From Prevotellaceae bacterium (lineage in GTDB: Bacteria; Bacteroidota; Bacteroidia; Bacteroidales; UBA932), in NCBI GenBank assembly GCA_031289385.1, contig JAITPP010000267.1, positions 1 through 8,266 on the forward strand: a stretch of DNA of 8,266 nt. Reading direction: 5' to 3'. A model generated the notes under the pieces. That model ran no database searches, had not been told where the DNA came from, and worked only from the letters and a program-made list of their open reading frames with translations. Every line of letters starts with the position of its first letter. Position 1 is the stretch's first letter. Made by a program: the position numbers and the translations under genes. Below are positions 1-5,681 of the stretch, piece after piece.

Positions 1-114
1 ACTACAATGGCTACAAATTCGATAAATGTAAACGAAGCGTTGCAACGAATGGGCGGCGAAAACGATATGAAAACGCCTGTATGGTGGAGTAAAAAAGCAA
101 TAACCGGAAACTGA
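1..114 (+). CDS. 3' end of an unidentified upstream gene (partial)
   Basis: Frame 1 is open from the left edge and stops at TGA 112-114, followed at once by an in-phase TAA (115-117). It gives a 37-residue C-terminal tail ending in PVWWSKKAITGN. The tail has no motif that I can assign to a family. Only 26 bases separate its stop from the ATG of the metallophosphoesterase-GDPD gene, and I see no promoter-like TANNTTTG between them, so the two are probably co-transcribed. The reading frame is supported by the double stop and the tight spacing, not by homology. It could also be chance open sequence, but genes are packed tightly on this strand. Confidence 0.55.
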   Translation, partial: TTMATNSINVNEALQRMGGENDMKTPVWWSKKAITGN

Positions 115-140
115 TAAAATAAAATTATATACCAAATCAG

Positions 141-2369
141 ATGAAAAAAGTTCTAATCATATTTGTATTCCTGTTCTTTGTTGCGAGTGTTTACTCGCAA
201 CAAGTAACGGGAGTAGTGAAATCGGGAAAAACAAACATTTCAAATGTAGTTGTAACCGATGGCGAAAATTTTACAATAACCGATACAAAAGGAAATTATA
301 CTCTTAACGTTGGCGATAATGCAGATTTTATTTACATAGTAACGCCATCGGGATATATATCGAATTTTGAGAGCGGCACGCCTGTTTTCTACAAAAAATA
401 TGATAATAAAGTAAAAAAATATGATTTCGATTTGCTAAAATGGGGAAATACCGAAAAATATACTTTGGTAGCTATTGCCGACCCGCAGCCGAAAACAGCC
501 GAACATTTTGAAGAGCATAAAACAAACATATTTCCCGATTTCAAAAAAACTATCGACGAATATGCAGCCAACTCTAATACAACAACAATAGGTATTATGC
601 TGGGCGATATTACTTGGGATGCTCTTGATTTGTTTGAACCGATAAAACAATTAAATGCAACGGTAAATGCTCCTGTTTATCCTGTTATTGGCAATCACGA
701 CCACGACCAGAATATCAAGGGAGATGATTACGCATCGGCAGCAAAATATCGCGAAGTTTTTGGACCTGAGTATTATGCGTTTAATATAGGAAAAGATTAT
801 GTTATCGTTCTCGACAATATCATTTACAACACACGCAGAGATTATAAAGAGGCTATAACCGAAAATCAATTGAAATGGCTTGAAAAATATCTTACATACA
901 TTCCAAAAGGCTCTCATTTGATTATTGCAATGCACGCTCCGATTTACAACTGGTGGTATAAAAGAGTTACAGAAGATGATGAAAAATTAACGAAAATATG
1001 CAAAGATTATAAAGTTAATATTTTGTCGGGACACAGTCATCGAAATCATAATATTGCAATTAATGCCAATTTGTTTGAGAACAATATAGCAGCATCAAAC
1101 GGCTCGTTATGGGTTGGCGAACACAACGACGACGGAACGCCGCGCGGATATAAGGTTTTTGAATCGGATGGAAAAACATTTTCGTGGTATTATAAATCGG
1201 TTGGAAAAGCTCGAAATTATCAGATGGAAATATTCGGAAAAGGACAGTCAAAATATCATCCTAACAGTGTTGTTGTCGGTATTTGGGATTGGGACGAAAA
1301 TTGGACGGTTGAATTTTATGAAGATGCTAAACCTGTAAAGGCAGAAAAAGTTTATGATGTTTCGCCTGCATATTTTCAAGAACTTATACAAAAGGAAAAT
1401 ATAGCAAACAGAGTATATGACAGCGAAATGCGTACTTATTGGTATTTTGCCTTTACTCCGAGCGAATTGGCAAAACAAATAAAAGTTGTGGCAAAAGATG
1501 CTTTTGGAAGAGTTTTTACCGATTCGTTGCAACTTAATTATTCTGTTGATATTCAGGCTCACAGAGGCGGCGCAGGAATTATGCCCGAAAACACTGTCGC
1601 AGCGATGATTAATGCCGTTAAATTGGGCGTTAATACTCTTGAATTTGATTTGAATATATCGAAAGATAAAAAAGTTGTTGTTTCTCACGACCCTTGGATG
1701 AATTATAAATTTGTAACTCGCCCCGACGGCAAAGAAATAGAAAAAGACGAAACAAAAAACTATTCGCTTTATTCGATGACCTACGACTCAATTGCACAAT
1801 ACGAAACAGGGCTTAAACCGCATCCCGATTTTCCTGAACAGAAAAAAATAAAAGCGCATAAACCTTTGGCTTCGGAATTGATTGATTCTGTCGAAAAATT
1901 CATCAACGAAAACAAATATTCTGAGGTTTTATATAATATCGAAATAAAATCGTCGGAAAAGCGCGATAATGTTTATTCGCCTGAATATGAAGAATTTTGC
2001 GATTTGGCGATGAAAGTTTTGCTGTCAAAAAATCTTGGCAACCGACTTGTTGTGCAAAGTTTTGACCCTCGTGCATTGAATTATTTAAACAAAAAATATC
2101 CCGACATAAAACTGTCATACAATGTAGAAGCTAAGGATAATGATTTTGATACGAATATGGCAAAACTCAATTTTGTGCCTGCGTATTACAGTCCGCATTT
2201 TTCGCTTGTTGATGAAAATCTTATTGAAAAATGTAATAAATTTGCTATGAAAATTGTAGTGTGGACAGTTGATAAACCCGAAGATATTGAAAAAATGCTA
2301 AATCTTAAAGTTGATGCAATTATAAGTAATTATCCCGATATTGTGTTGAAAAAAACACGAAAATATTAA
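141..2369 (+). CDS. Exported fusion: calcineurin-like metallophosphoesterase + glycerophosphodiester phosphodiesterase
   Basis: 742 residues. Residues 1-19 form a signal peptide (ending VYS, then QQ). Residues 21-70 look like the small beta-sandwich often found before such phosphoesterases (VTGVV..., TDTKGNYTL). The metallophosphoesterase domain covers about 105-310 and has all the expected metal-site blocks: D114-P-Q116, G155-D156, G184-N-H-D187, H265 in MHAP, and G297-H-S-H300. Residues 360-465 resemble the C-terminal module of the same family. A complete GDPD domain follows at about 472-737: H474-R475, E483-N-T, E501-F-D503, H516-D517, E601-I-K603, and W708-T-V-D near the end. The region after H516-D517 matches the insertion usual in Bacteroidota GDPDs. 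GDPD enzymes cut glycerophosphodiesters to glycerol-3-phosphate plus an alcohol. The first domain could then release phosphate, or act on another phosphodiester. The start is chosen for the MKK-type signal peptide. Substrate is unknown. Confidence 0.93.
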   Translation: MKKVLIIFVFLFFVASVYSQQVTGVVKSGKTNISNVVVTDGENFTITDTKGNYTLNVGDNADFIYIVTPSGYISNFESGTPVFYKKYDNKVKKYDFDLLKWGNTEKYTLVAIADPQPKTAEHFEEHKTNIFPDFKKTIDEYAANSNTTTIGIMLGDITWDALDLFEPIKQLNATVNAPVYPVIGNHDHDQNIKGDDYASAAKYREVFGPEYYAFNIGKDYVIVLDNIIYNTRRDYKEAITENQLKWLEKYLTYIPKGSHLIIAMHAPIYNWWYKRVTEDDEKLTKICKDYKVNILSGHSHRNHNIAINANLFENNIAASNGSLWVGEHNDDGTPRGYKVFESDGKTFSWYYKSVGKARNYQMEIFGKGQSKYHPNSVVVGIWDWDENWTVEFYEDAKPVKAEKVYDVSPAYFQELIQKENIANRVYDSEMRTYWYFAFTPSELAKQIKVVAKDAFGRVFTDSLQLNYSVDIQAHRGGAGIMPENTVAAMINAVKLGVNTLEFDLNISKDKKVVVSHDPWMNYKFVTRPDGKEIEKDETKNYSLYSMTYDSIAQYETGLKPHPDFPEQKKIKAHKPLASELIDSVEKFINENKYSEVLYNIEIKSSEKRDNVYSPEYEEFCDLAMKVLLSKNLGNRLVVQSFDPRALNYLNKKYPDIKLSYNVEAKDNDFDTNMAKLNFVPAYYSPHFSLVDENLIEKCNKFAMKIVVWTVDKPEDIEKMLNLKVDAIISNYPDIVLKKTRKY

Positions 2370-2433
2370 TGATGATTTTAAATAATAAATTAAAAAAATA
2401 TAAATATGAAATTATTAAATAAATATTAATACT

Positions 2434-4095
2434 ATGAAAAAAATAAGTTTATTAATCAAAAAAATGAATGTATTATTGCTTGCAATTATTTGTGTTGCAG
2501 CAACTACAATTTTTACATCATGCGATTCGGATGATGTAAAACCAACTCCATCTTTCTATATCGAAGAAGATTATTCTAATTTGATAATAGAACATACAGC
2601 CTACAATACAGCATCACCGTATCATTACTACACTGTGCGGGCAGTAGGCGATTGGCAGGTTGTTCCTCTCGAAGAATATTCGTGGGTGCAAGCCTTTCCA
2701 AATCAAGGTAAAGACGAAGGCGTATTTAGAATTATTGCCAAAGCGAATGATAATATTAATCAGCGTGTAGCATATTTCAAAATTATTGCAGCAGGAGCAG
2801 AACAACCTGTTTTGATTACCGTTACCCAAAAAGAAAACGAGCCTTACATTACCGTAACAGTGCGTAATGCACAAGGCACAAAAGAACAAAAACCGATTAT
2901 TGATATTCCCGGACCTACCGAACAATCGTTTTTCTTGTTTGTTAAATCCAATATTCAATGGGATATTATGCTCGGCGATAATGCAGGCGATGGCGAAGAT
3001 GGCGATTCGAGCGGCGATGTTGATTGGATTGATATTACCAGAGTTGATGGCGACAGCATAAGAGTTGATGCCGAAAGAAATATGAGCGATGCCACACGCA
3101 CAGCTCTGATAACGTTTTTCTATACAGACAATCCTAATATTAAACAGGAAATAACAATTCGTCAAGAGCCGGGAAGTTATATGAAAGTTCCGACAGCATT
3201 ATTTGGAATTTCAAAACTTAGCAAAGTACTGAATGTAGCGGTTGATGCAAATATTCCTTGGACAGCAGTTTCAAACGACAGCTGGATTAATTTATCATCA
3301 ACAACCGAAACAGCTGCTGTGCTTAATGTTCTGGAAAATAATACAGGTTCATTGCGTATAGGCACGGTTACATTCACATCGCCGATTGACCCTGTGCGAT
3401 TTAATATTACCGTAACCATTAATCAAGACGAACTTGGCGAAATGACAGGTTTTGAAGAGCCTATTGAATGGGAGTTTACAGCAGCGCACTATAATGCAAA
3501 TGCTTATAATACTCAATTTGTAGATAATAATATACTCAAATCGGGTTTAGGTGCAGCAGTGGCAACAGGAACAAGTAATATAAGTTATGTAGTTGTAGGC
3601 GGCTTGGGTTTTCCCGGAAACACTAATGTAAAACGAGTAGTAGGAACAACAGGACATCCGTATGTAACAGGAGCTTGGACTGATGACTATTGGCTATTTA
3701 AAGTTCCCGTAACAAATTTACGTATAGGAACTAAGATTAATATTAAATTTATAACAAGGTCATCAGCAACAGGACATAAATATTGGATGCTCGAATGTTA
3801 TGATGGAACTGAATGGAAAGTAGTAGGCGAAATGAAAACAGATAATGTTGGAGGAGCAGTAGGTACTGTTAATTATACACATGCAATGAATGCCGACGGC
3901 GCTACTAATGTACAAGTAAATTCTACTTATTTATTTACAAATTCAATTCCGGCAGGAGATGTTCAATTCCGTTTCCGTTGTATGGCAAATTGTCAAGCAG
4001 GAAGTGGAGCTCCATTGGCTAGTCCTAATGGAGGTACGCATCGTTTAGCAGGTGCTGCTGATGGCACAAGCCCTGTAATAAGTCTTGTACCTTAA
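2434..4095 (+). CDS. Surface lipoprotein with about three BACON-like domains and an unassigned C-terminal domain
   Basis: 553 residues. The N-terminus is a lipoprotein signal: a hydrophobic stretch (13-28), then FTSC with C30 as the likely lipidated residue, followed by acidic DSDD, a pattern seen in surface-exposed Bacteroidota lipoproteins. Three BACON-like (Bacteroidetes-associated, often N-terminal) beta-sandwich repeats can be seen at about 60-134, 152-246 and 256-332. Each has a W near its start (DWQV, IQWDI, IPWTAV), a second W-containing strand (YSWVQAF, VDWIDI, DSWINL) and a closing strand such as ITVTQKE, ITIRQEP or TVTINQDE. Repeat 2 carries an Asp/Gly-rich insertion (181-197). Residues 343-553 form a separate, probably beta-rich domain that I do not recognise. 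BACON domains are usually glycan- or mucin-binding or act as spacers. No catalytic motif is visible. An internal ATG at 2464 (Met11) would also give a usable lipoprotein signal. The gap from the preceding gene is 64 bp with no promoter-like site, so it is probably in the same operon. Confidence 0.88.
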   Translation: MKKISLLIKKMNVLLLAIICVAATTIFTSCDSDDVKPTPSFYIEEDYSNLIIEHTAYNTASPYHYYTVRAVGDWQVVPLEEYSWVQAFPNQGKDEGVFRIIAKANDNINQRVAYFKIIAAGAEQPVLITVTQKENEPYITVTVRNAQGTKEQKPIIDIPGPTEQSFFLFVKSNIQWDIMLGDNAGDGEDGDSSGDVDWIDITRVDGDSIRVDAERNMSDATRTALITFFYTDNPNIKQEITIRQEPGSYMKVPTALFGISKLSKVLNVAVDANIPWTAVSNDSWINLSSTTETAAVLNVLENNTGSLRIGTVTFTSPIDPVRFNITVTINQDELGEMTGFEEPIEWEFTAAHYNANAYNTQFVDNNILKSGLGAAVATGTSNISYVVVGGLGFPGNTNVKRVVGTTGHPYVTGAWTDDYWLFKVPVTNLRIGTKINIKFITRSSATGHKYWMLECYDGTEWKVVGEMKTDNVGGAVGTVNYTHAMNADGATNVQVNSTYLFTNSIPAGDVQFRFRCMANCQAGSGAPLASPNGGTHRLAGAADGTSPVISLVP

Positions 4096-4118
4096 ATAAA
4101 CAAATAATAAAAACAAAA

Positions 4119-4165
4119 ATGTTATTACTGACGGCTTTTTTAATAAAAGTCGTCAGTAGTAGCAT
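4119..4165. terminator. Long hairpin after the BACON lipoprotein gene
   Basis: A near-perfect inverted repeat has arms 4119-4139 and 4145-4165 around a 5-base loop (TTAAT). It forms 21 pairs if G-T wobbles are allowed (4134/4150, 4125/4159, 4122/4162). The core is ACTGACGGCTTTT against AAAAGTCGTCAGT. It begins 23 bases after the stop codon at 4093-4095, a normal place for the end of a transcript. On the + strand it is followed by A-rich rather than T-rich sequence. On the - strand it is followed by a T-rich run. As an intrinsic terminator it therefore looks better for antisense transcription. For the upstream operon it may instead protect the 3' end of the mRNA. Confidence 0.5.
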
Positions 4166-4313
4166 AAAAAATTGAGGTTAATATTATAAAATATGAGTGC
4201 AAACATATAAGAATAATAAAAAATAATTAAATTTGCAGTGAGAAACAGATTGATTAAAATATATGTAAGAAAAATATAGTCAGAATGGGAAAATAACATA
4301 TAAAAAATGGCAA

Positions 4314-4464
4314 AATTCCGTAGGAATTATCGCTCGGTAGAAATGAATAATATCTCACGTCCGTTAGGACTGCAACCAATAAAAGCATAGGTTGCAAACC
4401 TACGGCTTGCAATACGAAAGGTGGTTTTATTTTTCTACCGAGCGATGCAAACCTACGGCTTGCA
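4314..4464. repeat. Compact folded intergenic repeat element with 15-bp inverted ends and 19-bp direct repeats
   Basis: Several symmetric pieces are packed into 151 bases. A perfect palindrome AATTCC-GTA-GGAATT lies at 4314-4328. A 15-bp perfect inverted repeat, ATCGCTCGGTAGAAA, is at 4329-4343 with its complement at 4432-4446. Inside it are a small hairpin GTCC-GTTA-GGAC (4359-4370), a 7-bp stem TGCAACC/GGTTGCA (4371-4377 with 4390-4396), and one copy of TGCAAACCTACGGCTTGCA (4393-4411). A second identical 19-bp copy lies just outside the right arm (4446-4464). No transposase-like frame is present. It resembles a non-autonomous or REP-like dispersed element. Its spread cannot be seen from one window. 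Confidence 0.7.
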
Positions 4465-4560
4465 CTTTGAAAAAACAATCTTTTATAGGTTATTTATTTT
4501 TTGTTGCTAAATATGATAATATTAAATAAAATAAACATAACAGTTAAACTAAAAAATATC

Positions 4561-5220
4561 ATGAAAAAAATAATTTTATTAATTGCCGCAGTATTTATCT
4601 CGGCAAACATTTTTTGCCAAACGGCAAATCCTTCCGAATATCATTATCAAAGATGTTCGTTATTTGAAGTTTTACCGATAACTTCAACCGACATTGTTTT
4701 TCTCGGCAACAGTATCACCGACGGCTGCGAATGGCACGAGCTTTTTAACAACGCCAATATAAAAAATCGCGGAATCAGCGCCGACCGCACATATTGGATA
4801 CTCGAACGCTTAGACCCAATTATAAAAGGAAAACCTCGCAAACTGTTCGTGCAAACAGGAACAAACGACCTCGGCGCAGGACATTCGCCACAATCAATAG
4901 CCGAAAATCTTACTAAATTGGTTGAACGCTTTCAGGCAGAAAGTCCCCAAACCGAATTATACATACAAAGTATTTTTCCTGTAAACGATAGTTTCGAAAA
5001 ATATGCAAAACGTCAAGCCTCAAAAGACAAAGAAATTGTTGAAACAAATAAACTCTTAAAAGATATGTGCGCCGAAAAAGGCATAACATTTGTTGATGTT
5101 TATTCAAAACTTGCCGATGAAAACGGAAAACTAAACAAAGAATATACCAACGATGGACTACACCTTATGGGACAAGGCTATTTAATCTGGAAAAAAGTGC
5201 TGGATGATTTTTTTGATTAG
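4561..5220 (+). CDS. Exported SGNH/GDSL-family esterase
   Basis: 219 residues from ATG 4561. The frame stays open upstream to a TTG at 4501, but the ATG gives a clean MKK signal peptide (1-19, then Q20), so the longer start is rejected. The four SGNH blocks are present. Block I is G49-N-S51-I-T-D-G with nucleophile S51, a GNS variant of GDS. Block II is N69-R-G71-I-S. Block III is G100-T-N102-D103. Block V is D198-G-L-H201, giving the catalytic Asp and His. Length is typical for a single-domain SGNH hydrolase. The family includes acetylesterases and lysophospholipase/PAF-acetylhydrolase-like enzymes, and the F-L-G-N-S and W-H-E-L-F context is like that of Bacteroidota carbohydrate or sialate O-acetylesterases. 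The substrate cannot be fixed from sequence alone. It stands alone between two repeat-rich spacers, and its stop codon directly abuts a tandem array. Confidence 0.9.
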   Translation: MKKIILLIAAVFISANIFCQTANPSEYHYQRCSLFEVLPITSTDIVFLGNSITDGCEWHELFNNANIKNRGISADRTYWILERLDPIIKGKPRKLFVQTGTNDLGAGHSPQSIAENLTKLVERFQAESPQTELYIQSIFPVNDSFEKYAKRQASKDKEIVETNKLLKDMCAEKGITFVDVYSKLADENGKLNKEYTNDGLHLMGQGYLIWKKVLDDFFD

Positions 5221-5300
5221 TCGTAAAGTCGTAAGTCGTAAAGTCGTAAGTTGTAAGTTGTAAGTCGTAAAGTCGTAAGTTGTAAGTCATAAGTCGTAAG
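5221..5300. repeat. Tandem array A: 7/8-bp unit TCGTAAG
   Basis: Eleven consecutive units fill 80 bases with no leftover: TCGTAAAG (8 bp, three times) mixed with TCGTAAG, TTGTAAG and TCATAAG (7 bp, eight times). The array begins on the base after the TAG stop of the SGNH gene. The variants differ by one inserted A or one base change, as expected from slippage plus point mutation. Confidence 0.93.
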
Positions 5301-5302
5301 TA

Positions 5303-5370
5303 GAAGTTAAGAAGTTAAGAAGTTAAGAAGTTAGAGAAGTTAGGGAAGTTAGGGAAGTTAGAGAAGTTAA
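5303..5370. repeat. Tandem array B: 8/9-bp unit GAAGTTA(A/GA/GG)
   Basis: Eight consecutive units: three GAAGTTAA (8 bp), then GAAGTTAGA, GAAGTTAGG twice and GAAGTTAGA (9 bp), then a final GAAGTTAA. The unit changes length in the middle of the array. It is separated from array A by only two bases and is unrelated to it except for the shared AAGT/GTAAG flavour. Confidence 0.92.
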
Positions 5371-5397
5371 TTGTGTATATTCATTGATATAAAAAGC

Positions 5398-5434
5398 CTT
5401 TGTGTTCTTTGTGAAAAACTTTGCGAACTTTGTG
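5398..5434. repeat. Spaced CTTTGTG module
   Basis: Four copies of a 7-mer: CTTTGTG at 5398-5404, 5407-5413 and 5428-5434, and CTTTGCG at 5419-5425. The start-to-start distances are 9, 12 and 9 bases. The copies are not contiguous, which sets this module apart from the other arrays. Each contains TTTG, the core of both Bacteroidota promoter elements, but no TA sits at the right distance to make a TANNTTTG. Confidence 0.75.
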
Positions 5435-5445
5435 GTTAAAAATTC

Positions 5446-5466
5446 AATTACGAATTACGAATTACG
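5446..5466. repeat. Tandem array D: perfect 7-bp unit AATTACG
   Basis: Three identical, contiguous AATTACG units cover 5446-5452, 5453-5459 and 5460-5466. It is short, but exact and in phase. Confidence 0.85.
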
Positions 5467-5486
5467 AAGGCAGTTTCCTAATAAAA

Positions 5487-5501
5487 AAGTCCGAAGGACT
5501 T
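5487..5501. other. Short perfect hairpin AAGTCC-GAA-GGACTT
   Basis: Six-base arms surround a 3-base loop. It is preceded by a run of A (TAATAAAA), so on the - strand it reads as a small hairpin followed by a T run, like a weak intrinsic terminator for antisense transcription. The core GTCCGNNAGGACT is close to the small hairpin at 4359-4370 in the other spacer. Confidence 0.5.
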
Positions 5502-5512
5502 AAATACTTGAA

Positions 5513-5576
5513 GAATGTAGGAATTGAAGAATGTAGGAATGTAGGAATGTAGAAATGTAGAAATGTAGGAATGTAG
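5513..5576. repeat. Tandem array E: 8-bp unit GAATGTAG
   Basis: Eight units keep an exact 8-base register across 64 bases: GAATGTAG five times, AAATGTAG twice, and one diverged GAATTGAA at 5521-5528. Seven of the eight contain ATGTAG, that is a start codon followed at once by a stop. Confidence 0.93.
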
Positions 5577-5583
5577 AAACGAC

Positions 5584-5666
5584 TGAATACTTGAATACTG
5601 AATACTTGAATACTGAATACTTGAATACTTGAATACTTGAATACGGAATACTTGAATACGGAATAC
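5584..5666. repeat. Tandem array F: 7/8-bp unit (T)TGAATAC
   Basis: Eleven contiguous units fill 83 bases: TGAATAC three times, TTGAATAC six times and GGAATAC twice. The first part alternates strictly 7, 8, 7, 8, 7, 8. The later part has three 8-bp units in a row and then 7, 8, 7. The array ends 15 bases before the ATG of the propeller gene at 5682, so it occupies the likely 5' leader or promoter region. Confidence 0.94.
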
Positions 5667-5681
5667 TAAAATTAGAATATA

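Larger units (their letters stand above)
4096..4560. other. Non-coding spacer between the BACON and SGNH genes
   Basis: This 465-base stretch holds, in order, the hairpin at 4119-4165, very AT-rich sequence without clear signals (4166-4313), the folded repeat element (4314-4464), and an AT-rich leader (4465-4560) before the SGNH gene. Two weak promoter-like matches to the Bacteroidota -7 consensus TANNTTTG are present. One is TAAATTTG at 4228-4235, with no obvious -33 TTTG. The other is TA-NNN-TTTG at 4495-4503, with a TTTG at 4466-4469 but a longer than usual spacer. Either could start a transcript for the SGNH gene, and neither is convincing. Short open frames here, including one on the - strand over the repeat, look spurious. 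Confidence 0.6.
5221..5681. other. Non-coding spacer built mainly from short tandem arrays
   Basis: This 461-base gap between the SGNH gene and the propeller gene contains five separate tandem arrays, a spaced CTTTGTG module and one short hairpin, all listed individually. The only ordinary-looking sequence lies at about 5371-5397 and 5467-5486. Stop codons are dense on the + strand in all frames, so it does not encode protein. No complete TTTG/TANNTTTG promoter is recognisable. Any promoter for the propeller and GH31 genes must therefore lie within or between the arrays, or transcription must read through from the SGNH gene. Confidence 0.8.

Noticed and set aside
1540..1560. Frameshift or missing stop joining two separate genes in the fusion protein
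   Set aside because: The frame is open through the linker, the linker (about 445-471) reads as normal protein, and there is no start codon or intergenic-like sequence at the junction. A sequencing error cannot be fully excluded.
1248..1688. 146-codon open frame on the - strand inside the metallophosphoesterase-GDPD gene
   Set aside because: It overlaps a strongly supported gene that has catalytic motifs on both sides. Its translation is low-complexity and matches nothing.
2406..2429. Seven-codon ATG frame (MKLLNKY) just before the BACON lipoprotein gene
   Set aside because: Too short to judge, in AT-rich DNA where such frames arise by chance. No sign of attenuation structures beside it.
2614..3165. 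183-codon open frame on the - strand inside the BACON gene
   Set aside because: A shadow of the coding frame. Its Ile/Asn/Cys-rich composition has no domain pattern and no start context.
4329..4446. Insertion sequence with a transposase
   Set aside because: The inverted repeats enclose only 88 bases between the arms and no coding frame. At most it is a non-autonomous element.
4254..4478. Open frame of 74 codons on the - strand over the folded repeat element
   Set aside because: It is made almost wholly of the repeat's palindromes plus AT-rich flank, has no recognisable domain, and has no leader or neighbour in the same direction.
4501..4560. Longer start (TTG at 4501) for the SGNH esterase
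   Set aside because: It would put about 20 residues before a normal MKK signal peptide and hide it inside the protein. ATG 4561 fits far better.
5221..5666. CRISPR array
   Set aside because: The units are 7-9 bp and contiguous, with no spacers and no cas genes nearby. These are simple tandem repeats.
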